Shown: in pieces, positions 54,306-62,165 of the stretch
Layout: every line of letters starts with the position of its first letter
Numbering within the stretch: the stretch's first letter is position 1
Assembly: GCF_023276375.1 (NCBI RefSeq)
Contig: NZ_JALLPK010000001.1
Coordinates: forward strand, 1,116,001 to 1,180,000
Source of the DNA: Halocatena marina
GTDB lineage: Archaea > Halobacteriota > Halobacteria > Halobacteriales > Haloarculaceae
Reading direction: 5' to 3'
Length of the DNA: 64,000 nt
Notes under the pieces: model-generated
The model's database searches: none
Told to the model about the DNA's origin: nothing
What the model saw: the letters and a program-made list of their open reading frames with translations, nothing else
Position numbers and translations under genes: made by a program

Positions 54306-55097
54306 ATGCGATTTCGTCGCGCAGGAGTTGTGGGTGGATATATCTGCTTCGTCCTGACGATGTTGTTAGTGACGCCAGCAACAGCGCAGTCGGTGAATAA
54401 AGAACTCATTGATCAGTTCAACGCTCAGCTACTCTACGTTGCACTTCCATTGATGTTGTTTGTTGAAGTGATTCTCGTGTATGCTGTTGTTCGCTTTCGA
54501 AACAACGACAATCCGCTGCCGACGACAAAGGATCGTTCGCTCGAAATCACGTGGACGGTGGCAACAGCGATTATTCTCCTGTTCGTCGGTGTCACGGCGT
54601 ACGCAGTGCTCGCTAATCCCTACATCACGCCACAGCAACCAATGAACTCCCAACAATCCAATGCGGGCGCGTCCTTCTCTGATTTCTCCGAATCGTCAAG
54701 TGAATCTGATCCCGTCGTTGTCAACGTCCTCGCCTATCAGTGGGGATGGCAGTTCTCGTATCCCAACGCAAATATCACGACCCAAGGCGAGCTCGTCGTT
54801 CCGACGGACACGAACGTTCGACTCCGAATGACCTCTGTCGATGTGGTTCACTCGCTCTTCATTCCCGAACTCGGGGTCAAACAAGATGTTTTCCCGGAGC
54901 AAACGACCGTTATTCGAACGCACGTCTACGAACCTGGTCAGTACCAACTGTACTGCACAGAGTTCTGTGGCTCCGGTCACTCTCGGATGAAGGCGGATGT
55001 CCGTGCCGTGAACGAAAGCCAGTACCGTCAGTGGACCCAACAACACCGTGGACAACGGAACACCACGAACGCGACTTCACCAGCCCTCGTTCTGTGA
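54306..55097 (+). CDS. coxB: Cytochrome c oxidase subunit II
   Basis: The protein has 263 residues. A signal-like first helix (ending TPATAQS) is followed by two membrane helices (about 38-62 and 75-100) and an extracellular cupredoxin domain. The dinuclear CuA site is intact: VVHSLFIPELGVKQDVFPEQ (His), then YCTEFCGSGHSRMKADV (Cys, Glu, Cys, His, Met). It accepts electrons from a copper protein or cytochrome. It is transcribed alone, divergent from coxA, and ends 3 nt before a convergent gene. Confidence 0.94.
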   Translation: MRFRRAGVVGGYICFVLTMLLVTPATAQSVNKELIDQFNAQLLYVALPLMLFVEVILVYAVVRFRNNDNPLPTTKDRSLEITWTVATAIILLFVGVTAYAVLANPYITPQQPMNSQQSNAGASFSDFSESSSESDPVVVNVLAYQWGWQFSYPNANITTQGELVVPTDTNVRLRMTSVDVVHSLFIPELGVKQDVFPEQTTVIRTHVYEPGQYQLYCTEFCGSGHSRMKADVRAVNESQYRQWTQQHRGQRNTTNATSPALVL

Positions 55098-55100
55098 TAT

Positions 55101-56312
55101 TTACATATCGTTCCACGCAGTGAGAGCGCGCTTCGGTGAGGAGATGGACGTGATCCAGCGTGCTGAGACCGCTCGTTTGAGTGTGCGCGCGGCGGGGCCG
55201 CTGAAGGTGTTCATCGGAACTCCAATAACGTTGTGGGCGACGACTTCGTCACCGACAGAGACGAGCGTTCCTTTGTTGATATACGCCCAGTCGACTGGCT
55301 CTGAGCCGCTGCGAACACGAGCGATGTTGTTCCCGATCTGTTTGCCCGCTTCTATTGCGGCTTCCGCAGTCGGTGGTGGGACGTTCTCCGTATCTGGGTT
55401 GACGATGCGCTGCCAGACGGTCTGTTCGTCAAACACGTTCTCTTCGATCTTAGGATGGACGAATGCCGCATCACCGATGGCGTACACGCGATCTGCGCTC
55501 GTCTCGAACGTCGAACTCGCATTCGCTCGGCTGTGATTCGTTTCTATCGTGGTGTCAGAAAGCGCATCCTGCCCGGTAACGCCACCTGCCCAAACGAGAA
55601 CGTCGTAGTCTAAGTCGTCGACTTCCTCGAACTGCATCGTCCTCTCATCGACAGCGATACACGTCGCGCCGGTATGAACGGTGACGTTTGCCGCTTCAAG
55701 CTTCTTCCGGAGCGAACCCTGAAATTCGGGATCGTGGCCCGGAAAGATGTGAGCTTCCATCTCGACGAGATGGAGCTCGACGGGAGCACTCATTTCGTCG
55801 CGCCACGCAGCGATCTCACCCGCGGTTTGAATGCCCGTGAGACCAGCCCCCCCGATGACGATCTGTGCCGGTTCATCCCGTGTAGCGTCTTTCGCTGCGT
55901 TCGTGATCTGGTCGTGAATAGAGCGCGCATCGTCTGGACTCTTGAGCGTGAGTGCGTGTGCTTCGAGCCCCTCGATACCAAAGAAAGCGGTTTGGCTGCC
56001 GATGGCGATGATGAGGTAATCGTAGCCGATGGTGCGATCGCCGTCAATGATGACGTCGCGCGCTTCGGTTTCGATCCCGGTGACGGTTCCGCGGACGAAG
56101 CGAGTATGATCGGATTTGATATCCTCGATTGGGATCGTGAGTTTGTCACAGATGCTTGGATCTCGGATGCAGCGGTGGGCTTCGTGGAGCACGAAATGAT
56201 GTGGTTCCTTCGACACCCAGACGAGATCTGGATGTTCGAGTTCGTTTTCGAGACTTCGTATCGCAGCGGTGCCGGCGTATCCGGCACCGAGAACGACAAT
56301 TTGTGGTGGCAT
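55101..56312 (-). CDS. NDH-2-like FAD-dependent oxidoreductase, second copy
   Basis: The protein has 403 residues, a close relative of the 44880 gene, sharing QIVVLGAGY, LHExHRCIRxP, the VIGGAGLTGIQTAGEIAAW loop and the C-terminal TFSGPAARTLKRAVSARWI. FAD binding, NAD loop (VIGGAGLTG) and VYAIGDAAFV are all present. Likely a peripheral NADH:quinone or related dehydrogenase feeding the quinone pool. Convergent to coxB with a 3-nt gap, so it is embedded in the terminal oxidase block. Confidence 0.88.
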   Translation of the reverse strand: MPPQIVVLGAGYAGTAAIRSLENELEHPDLVWVSKEPHHFVLHEAHRCIRDPSICDKLTIPIEDIKSDHTRFVRGTVTGIETEARDVIIDGDRTIGYDYLIIAIGSQTAFFGIEGLEAHALTLKSPDDARSIHDQITNAAKDATRDEPAQIVIGGAGLTGIQTAGEIAAWRDEMSAPVELHLVEMEAHIFPGHDPEFQGSLRKKLEAANVTVHTGATCIAVDERTMQFEEVDDLDYDVLVWAGGVTGQDALSDTTIETNHSRANASSTFETSADRVYAIGDAAFVHPKIEENVFDEQTVWQRIVNPDTENVPPPTAEAAIEAGKQIGNNIARVRSGSEPVDWAYINKGTLVSVGDEVVAHNVIGVPMNTFSGPAARTLKRAVSARWITSISSPKRALTAWNDM

Positions 56313-56687
56313 GTCCTGTAATACTCCCTGTTGATCTTTCGGTTGTGGTCGTCGATGCGAGCAGGCGGTTGACGAGCTTGCTCTGATCGAGAAGCGACGA
56401 CTGCATCACCTGATGCGATTCTCCGAGACACCGACCGCAATCGAGTGACAGTAGTTCGGTTTCGCTTCCGATGACTGATTGTTTTGTGTCATACACTTTG
56501 CTGTCGTCTCATGCCCCCCTAATGATTGAGCCTACGAAAGCAAGGTCGTATCATCGATGGCACACCTCAGTTACGACGTTCGAGCGACACTCGGTTGGAT
56601 TCCAAATCATTTCAATTGTAGCGATCGATAGGAACAGCATGCATGAACAGACTCAACGGTTAAGAAGCTGCTCTGTGACCATGGAGC
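56313..56687. other. Spacer upstream of the copper-protein gene
   Basis: 375 bases without a supported gene. It holds the TATA-like TTAAGAA at 56660-56666. Confidence 0.4.
56660..56666 (+). promoter_or_regulatory. TATA-like box of the copper-protein gene
   Basis: TTAAGAA lies 22-28 nt before ATG 56688, the expected distance for a leaderless transcript. Confidence 0.45.
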
Positions 56688-57029
56688 ATGGCACTTTCAG
56701 AGATCGACAGCCTCACCGATGAGATGGCCCAGTGTATCGACAGCTGCTTTGAAGCCGTGCAAGCGTGTGAGTGGTGTGCCGACGAATGTGCGGATCACGG
56801 TGAGGAGACGGCGCGGTGTCTCCGACACTGCCGGGACACAGCAGATCTCGCGGCCCAATGCGCACGGATGTGTGCTCGCGGATCGTCGTTCAACACACAG
56901 ATGGCAGAACTCTGTGCTGAAGCCTGTGAAACGTGTGCCGATGAGTGTGACCAGCACGATCACAATCACTGTCAGGTGTGTGCCAGCGTATTGCGAAATT
57001 GTGCCGAACACTGTCGCAACGTGGCATAG
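56688..57029 (+). CDS. Cys-rich four-helix copper-storage-like protein (Csp/DUF326)
   Basis: The protein has 113 residues, of which 17 are Cys, spaced three or four apart along amphipathic helices: AQCIDSCFEAVQACEWCADE, ARCLRHCRD, QCARMCARG, LCAEACETCADECDQH and HCQVCASVLRNCAEHC. This is the cytosolic Csp3-like four-helix bundle whose Cys core can hold many Cu(I) ions. No Tat signal is present, so it is cytosolic. It lies 1.6 kb from the CuA subunit gene and may buffer copper for the oxidase or protect against excess. Confidence 0.9.
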   Translation: MALSEIDSLTDEMAQCIDSCFEAVQACEWCADECADHGEETARCLRHCRDTADLAAQCARMCARGSSFNTQMAELCAEACETCADECDQHDHNHCQVCASVLRNCAEHCRNVA

Positions 57030-57037
57030 ACAGACAG

Positions 57038-57077
57038 CTCTACTCCGCTCCGCTCCACTCCACTCTGCTCTGCTCTG
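57038..57077. repeat. Eight tandem CTCYR pentamers
   Basis: CTCTA CTCCG CTCCG CTCCA CTCCA CTCTG CTCTG CTCTG follow each other without interruption, starting 8 nt after the copper-protein stop codon. The units change only at positions 4 and 5. It may be a slippage product or part of the 3' end of the transcript. Confidence 0.6.
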
Positions 57078-57202
57078 TGATTTCGTTTACAAAAATTTGA
57101 TTTTTCCGTCTTGTTTAGGCCGATATGAGACCTTTTTCGCTATCCGCTATCTCACCGATCTGTCTCAGCGTGAGGTCCTCAACTCCGCTCGCGCGACAGT
57201 AT

Positions 57203-57697
57203 CTACCCGGATGGGACCTGACCGTAATCGAACGCTTCACCGATTCCCGAGAGTTCATCAAGCGCGTCCTGTTCTTCTCGGAGATTTTGTTCAAGCAGAT
57301 CGGCAGCATCGTCCATACCGAGCCGGGCGGCTATCGGGATGAGATTTCCGTAAGCGGCGATTTCGTAGTGTTCGGATTTCTGTCCTGCAGCGATGTTGTA
57401 TCGGTCGAGAACGTGTTGGTCTGGATCGTGGGTGAGGAATTTCTCGTGATCTTCGATCAACCCTTTGACCGCATTGTCTGTCTTGGCCTCGGGTTGCTCA
57501 TCCATCATCTCGAAGACCGTCTCGATACGATCGATGTGTTCTTGGGTTTCTGATCGGTGCTCTGAAAAGGCCGTTTGTATGGCTTCTTCCGAAGACTGAC
57601 GTTTCATCTCTTCGAGGGCATCGACGAGCTGCTGTTCGGTGTAATACGTCTGCTTCAGTCCGTCTCGGAAGAGTTCATCGAGGTTATTTGCACACAT
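57203..57697 (-). CDS. DUF892 (YciE-like) ferritin-fold protein
   Basis: The protein has 164 residues of helical DUF892 type: LDELFRDGLKQTYYTEQQLV, then ALEEMKRQSSEEAIQTAFSE, EHRSETQEHIDRIETVFEMM and the second helix pair with KSEHYEIAAYGNLIPIAARL. Metal-binding Glu and His are placed as in the ferritin-like superfamily. It is associated with stress and metal handling in other organisms. It converges on the copper-protein gene, but with the pentamer repeat between them. Confidence 0.88.
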   Translation of the reverse strand: MCANNLDELFRDGLKQTYYTEQQLVDALEEMKRQSSEEAIQTAFSEHRSETQEHIDRIETVFEMMDEQPEAKTDNAVKGLIEDHEKFLTHDPDQHVLDRYNIAAGQKSEHYEIAAYGNLIPIAARLGMDDAADLLEQNLREEQDALDELSGIGEAFDYGQVPSG

Positions 57698-57905
57698 GGG
57701 TACTCCCCATTCGCAACGACGATGATGATTTCAATAAGTAGTCTCCCTGCACACGAGCGCTGCTTGACGCTGTCCGATTTGAACAATGAATATCGGATGC
57801 GTCCGTTGAGCCGGTCGATGAAGCGGATTTTTTGGAGGAACGTGGAATTTGCTGGGCGATCGTAGCACAGCACTGAAGAAATGGGTATCCACAATCGCGT
57901 ACGAC
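57698..57905. other. Short spacer before the DUF1059 gene
   Basis: Nothing supported. Frames here are shadows. Confidence 0.3.
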
Positions 57906-58067
57906 TCAGATAGTACGAATATTCCGTCGGATTTCCTCTTCACTGACATCGAGGTGTGGATGGTTTCCTTGTCGATGTTGCTTAATCCGCATCATAAGCT
58001 CGTCTTCGGTTTTGCCCCGAGCGGTAAAGTCACAGTCCTCGATAAGACAGTCAAACTGTTGTATCAT
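57906..58067 (-). CDS. DUF1059-type small zinc-finger-like protein
   Basis: This 53-residue minus-strand gene is easily missed because it is short. The sequence starts MIQQFDCLIEDCDFTARGKT and ends EEEIRRNIRTI. Cys7, Cys12, His31 and His36 form a compact C2H2-like site. The DUF1059 family is widespread, small and of unknown function, with exactly this C-x4-C ... H-x4-H pattern and a conserved GKTEDEL helix start. It is in the same orientation as the DUF892 gene. Confidence 0.8.
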   Translation of the reverse strand: MIQQFDCLIEDCDFTARGKTEDELMMRIKQHRQGNHPHLDVSEEEIRRNIRTI

Positions 58068-58294
58068 GATTTTCACCCCCTAACGGGGATTCGGCACAAC
58101 AGAGCCGATGGAAGTAATAGTGGTGCTTTCCCATTCATGGCACAGATACTGCCTGTGAGGATCCATCCCACTGTTGTCGCCATCGTCGCGCTCCACTCTG
58201 CCCTACTGGCCATTTTTTGACTGCAAGCAGCAGATCTGCACAAGCAATACCGTTTAGTTGCTCCGATACTGTGTCATTATTGAGTGATAAACTC

Positions 58295-59434
58295 ATGCTC
58301 GAACAGATCACGGTGGATCAGTTAGCGAAAAAGCTCGATAGCGAGAGCGAAGAATTCGCACTCATCGATACGCGACCCGAGGACAGCTACGAAGCGTGGC
58401 GTATCCCTGGCGCAGCGAACGTCCCGTTTGGGCCTGTCGAGACGCTGAGCGACGAACAGCAGACACGGATCGATACGATCCGAGATTCACGACCCATCGT
58501 GACAATCTGTGGAATGGGCGTCACATCGGCGAACCTCGCCACCGAACTCGATGCGAACGGCTACGATGATGTCACGGTCGTAAAGGGAGGGATGCGCGAT
58601 TGGAACGCACGATACGAAACGGCTGTAATCGATGTCCCAAACGACGACTGTCTTCTCATCCAGTTCCAGCGCCGCGCAAAAGGCTGTCTCAGTTATCTCA
58701 TCGGGTCACGACGTACTGGTGAAGCTGTCGTGGTCGATCCAACGCGCCACATAGACCAATACATTGTTGCTGCTGCGGAGGCGGGTCTCACAATCACACG
58801 CGTCCTCGATACACACATTCACGCTGATCACATCTCTGGTGGAAAACGGCTGGCCGACCGCCTCGATGTTCCCTATCATCTCGGTGCCCCCGCTGATCGC
58901 ATGGAGCACGAATTTCAGCCGCTTGCTGACGGTGAGACCTTACACCTCGGTGATATCGAGATCACAGCGCTTCACGCACCCGGACACACCTCTGAGATGA
59001 TGGTCTACCGAATCGACGGGACACTTCTCACTGGTGATGCGCTGTTCGTCGATTCTGTCGGACGTACCGAACTTGAATTCGGCGATGAAGGTGCTGAAAA
59101 GGGCGCACGCTTGGAATACGAGACTCTCCACGAAACGCTGTTCGACCACCCGGATGATCTGATCGTGCTTCCCGGGCATGTGACGGTCACCGACGAGGGG
59201 ACGTTTGAGAACGGATCGCCCGGGGATCCCGTAAGAAAGACGCTTGCAGACATCAGAGAACAGGTGGACGTGTTGTCGCTAGACGAGGATGCGTTCGTCG
59301 ATCAACTGATCTCGGATCGGGAGAAGCCCGCGAACTACGAGACGATCATCGAACTCAATCGTGGGACACGATCACCCGAAGACGAAGACGACATCACCGG
59401 TTTAGAAACAGGAGCGAACAACTGTGCCGCTTGA
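58295..59434 (+). CDS. Rhodanese-metallo-beta-lactamase fusion (persulfide dioxygenase-like)
   Basis: The protein has 379 residues from ATG 58295 (MLEQITVDQLAKKLD). An N-terminal rhodanese domain (residues 1-110) has its active-site Cys72 in VTICGMGVTSAN. A metallo-beta-lactamase domain follows, with THIHADHISGG (His174, His176, Asp178, His179), HAPGHTSEMM and LTGDALFVDSVGRTEL, the ETHE1-type pattern. It would oxidise glutathione- or other low-molecular persulfides to sulfite, with the rhodanese moving the sulfur. The usual order in fusions is the reverse (MBL first). It ends 105 nt before the SDR start. Confidence 0.88.
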   Translation: MLEQITVDQLAKKLDSESEEFALIDTRPEDSYEAWRIPGAANVPFGPVETLSDEQQTRIDTIRDSRPIVTICGMGVTSANLATELDANGYDDVTVVKGGMRDWNARYETAVIDVPNDDCLLIQFQRRAKGCLSYLIGSRRTGEAVVVDPTRHIDQYIVAAAEAGLTITRVLDTHIHADHISGGKRLADRLDVPYHLGAPADRMEHEFQPLADGETLHLGDIEITALHAPGHTSEMMVYRIDGTLLTGDALFVDSVGRTELEFGDEGAEKGARLEYETLHETLFDHPDDLIVLPGHVTVTDEGTFENGSPGDPVRKTLADIREQVDVLSLDEDAFVDQLISDREKPANYETIIELNRGTRSPEDEDDITGLETGANNCAA

Positions 59435-59538
59435 TCGCTACGTCCCAGTACTATATCGCCAAGTCACGAGGGCAGAATAGATACTCCGATCCGAAGGTGA
59501 ATAATCTTAACAACGTCTTCCCCGTACGTGTACAAGTT

Positions 59539-60324
59539 ATGGGAACGATCGATTTCGATTTCGAGGGCGAGACGGTCATCGTCACAGGTGCAAGTTCGGG
59601 AATCGGTCGCGCCATTGCACTTCGATTCAGTGAAGCAGGTGCGACGGTCATCAATGCCGACAGACGCGAAGAGCCAAAGTCGGGTGGCATGCCGACACAC
59701 GAGAAAATTATTGATGAGCACGATGAGACCGCCGAATTCGTCGAGACGGATGTCTCCAACTCCGATGAACTTGAGAGCGTAGTATTGGCCGCTCGTGAGT
59801 ACGGTGGTGTCGATGTGATGGTGAACAACGCCGCGACACAACACAGCGAGCGCTTCCTCGATGTCGAAAAAGACGTATTCGATCGATTGCACCAGACCAA
59901 CGTTGGAGGATATTTCTTTGGAACACAGGCCGCAGCCAGAGATATGATCGATCGTGATGAGCCGGGATGTATCGTCAACACCGCCTCAATTAGCTCTGAG
60001 GTAGCACAGTACGGTCAGGTGCAGTACGATTCGACGAAGGGAGCGATCAAGATGATCACGCGTGGAACAGCGCTCGAACTCGCAGAGCACGACATTCGCG
60101 TCAACGCCGTTTCCCCTGGTCAGATCGCAACGGAGTTCACAGAAGGGTGGAGCGAGGAGGCTCAAAACGCGGCTGGCGAGGGCGGTTTCCTCAAACCCGT
60201 CCCTCTCGGACGAGCCGGACTTCCGGAGGATATCACGGGCTCAGTGCTGTTTCTTTCGAGCACCGACGCCGCCTACATCACCGGCGAATTAGTGTATATC
60301 GACGGCGGATGGACGGCAATCTGA
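59539..60324 (+). CDS. Short-chain dehydrogenase/reductase (glucose dehydrogenase-like)
   Basis: The protein has 261 residues from ATG 59539 (MGTIDFDFEGETVIVTGASS). The NAD(P) loop TGASSGIGRA, NNAATQHSERF, catalytic Ser in NTASISSEVAQ, Tyr and Lys in VQYDSTKGA and the C-terminal LPEDITGSVLFLSSTDAAYI are standard for classical SDRs acting on sugars or alcohols. It converges on the ALDH gene 3 nt away and may supply a sugar lactone or aldehyde to the same pathway. The specific substrate is not readable. Confidence 0.88.
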   Translation: MGTIDFDFEGETVIVTGASSGIGRAIALRFSEAGATVINADRREEPKSGGMPTHEKIIDEHDETAEFVETDVSNSDELESVVLAAREYGGVDVMVNNAATQHSERFLDVEKDVFDRLHQTNVGGYFFGTQAAARDMIDRDEPGCIVNTASISSEVAQYGQVQYDSTKGAIKMITRGTALELAEHDIRVNAVSPGQIATEFTEGWSEEAQNAAGEGGFLKPVPLGRAGLPEDITGSVLFLSSTDAAYITGELVYIDGGWTAI

Positions 60325-60327
60325 AGC

Positions 60328-61788
60328 TCAGTAGTTTTCGTAAACAGTCTTGATGATGGTGAAGTAATCCATCCCCGCCTCGCCTTGCTCGCGGTATGTC
60401 TCACTGGACGAGGCCTTCATGCCGCCGAACGGGACGTGAAGTTCGAGCCCGGTCGTCTTTTCGTTGACTTTCACGATGCCGTAGTCGGCGTCCCGTATGA
60501 AGCGATTCGCCTTCGTGTGGTCGTTCGTAACGATGCCTGCCGAGAGACCGAACGCCACGTCGTTCGCCAGTTCGATGGCTTCATCGAAGTCACTGTAGGA
60601 CATGATGCCGACAAACGGCCCAAATACCTCTTCTTGCATGATGCGCATGTCGGACTCAACGTCGGTGAAGATGGTCGGCTCGACGAAGTGTCCAGCGTCG
60701 TATTCGCCATCTGTGAGCCGATTCCCACCGTACACCAGCGTTGCATCCTCGTTGGTTCCGACATCCACGTAATCAAGCGTGCTTTCGAGTTCGTCTTGGG
60801 AAACGTGTGGACCCATATCTGGATCGTCGAGACCGGAACCGATGACGAGGTTTTCGGCGTAATTGATGAGTTCATCGACGAACTCATCGTGCATCGAGTC
60901 GTGCACGATGACGCGCTCGGTTGCCGTACACGCCTGCCCAGTGACACCGAATGCGCCCCCACCGACGATATCGACCGCAGATTCGAGGTCGGCACTCGGT
61001 GTAACCACTGTTGGATTCTTGCTTCCCATCTCAGTTTGGGCACGCTTGTGATCGTCGGTCGCTTGTTCGTACACCATCTCACCAACGGAGCGGCTCCCGG
61101 TAAAGGAGACGGCATCGACCGCTTCGTGTCCGATGATGGCGCTTCCGACGTCTTCACCGCTTCCCACGACGAAGTTGAGGACGCCATCTGGAACGCCGAT
61201 CTCGGAAGCGGCTTCGTCGAAACAGTCGATCACCGTTGCGAACGTGGTCGGTGCTTCCATTGCTGGTTTAAGCACAACTGTATTCCCGGTCGCCAGCGCG
61301 GGTGCGGACTTCCACGAGGGAATAGCGATCGGGTAGTTCCACGGGACGATGAGGCCAGCGACGCCAATCGGTTCACGAATCGTATAGAGGTTCCTGTCAG
61401 CAGTACTCGACAGCGTACGGGTCCCATCGTAGTCCATCGCTCGCTCGGCGTAGTAGTAAAATATGTCAATCGCCCGTTGGACTTCCGCTGCTGCCTCCGT
61501 TCGCGTCTTTCCTTCCTCTCGAACCAGTGTCTGCGTTAGTTCTGCCTTGCGGTCGTCCATTCGCTTTGCAGTCGCTCGCAACACCGCCCCGCGCGTCGGC
61601 CCGGGAGTATTAGCCCACGCCGCTTGTGCGCTCGCTGCTGCCTCAACCGCTTCGTGTGCATCATTCGCGGTCGATCGTGGGAACTGCGCGACGGTTTCGC
61701 CGGTTGCGGGGTTGTGAACGTCGAATACTTCGCCAGATTCTGATTCTTTCCACTCTCCCTCCACGTAATTGTTATGGGATTCAGACAT
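60328..61788 (-). CDS. Aldehyde dehydrogenase, 2-oxoglutarate semialdehyde type
   Basis: The protein has 486 residues. Active-site Cys in GQACTATERVIVHD and Glu in TEMGSKNPTVV are intact, with the Rossmann motif TGSRSVGEMVYEQ and the C-terminal VPFGGMKASSSETYREQGEA. IREPIGVAGLIVPWNYPIAI is typical of the haloarchaeal XacF-like clade that oxidises 2,5-dioxopentanoate to 2-oxoglutarate in pentose degradation. With the SDR next door and an SMP-30 lactonase 10 kb away, a sugar-acid role is likely. Confidence 0.88.
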   Translation of the reverse strand: MSESHNNYVEGEWKESESGEVFDVHNPATGETVAQFPRSTANDAHEAVEAAASAQAAWANTPGPTRGAVLRATAKRMDDRKAELTQTLVREEGKTRTEAAAEVQRAIDIFYYYAERAMDYDGTRTLSSTADRNLYTIREPIGVAGLIVPWNYPIAIPSWKSAPALATGNTVVLKPAMEAPTTFATVIDCFDEAASEIGVPDGVLNFVVGSGEDVGSAIIGHEAVDAVSFTGSRSVGEMVYEQATDDHKRAQTEMGSKNPTVVTPSADLESAVDIVGGGAFGVTGQACTATERVIVHDSMHDEFVDELINYAENLVIGSGLDDPDMGPHVSQDELESTLDYVDVGTNEDATLVYGGNRLTDGEYDAGHFVEPTIFTDVESDMRIMQEEVFGPFVGIMSYSDFDEAIELANDVAFGLSAGIVTNDHTKANRFIRDADYGIVKVNEKTTGLELHVPFGGMKASSSETYREQGEAGMDYFTIIKTVYENY

Positions 61789-62165
61789 CGTGCTCGATAG
61801 TATGGTCTTGCATCACTCCACTCTTGTGGCTGCTGTGTCATCCGCTCACGAAACGTACTATCGATGGACCATCGGGGATGGTGTGATACAATCCGCGTCA
61901 TTAGCTCGATAGCGATTGAACAAACCGAAATGCGACAGAATAACAGTGTTGATACAATTGTCAGTGCCGTAGACGACTTCGTCGATCATCTTCACGAACA
62001 GCCCGAGCTTCTGCGCATCGGAGATTCACGATAACCGTTCGTTCCGGTCGGCCGAGTCGTCGATATCACCGATGTCACAAGCAATGATTGACGAAGTTAT
62101 CGATTCGATCCGCTCCTCAAACGAGAGAGGTGGTCTTCACGCCAGACCGACCGTATTCGAGCCGG
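61789..62165. other. Spacer with a possible coding remnant
   Basis: 377 bases. One frame reads TIVSAVDDFVDHLHEQPELL before a stop, and another reads QAMIDEVIDSIRSSNERGG. They look like haloarchaeal protein pieces in different frames, so a small eroded gene may lie here. Nothing intact was seen. Confidence 0.25.
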
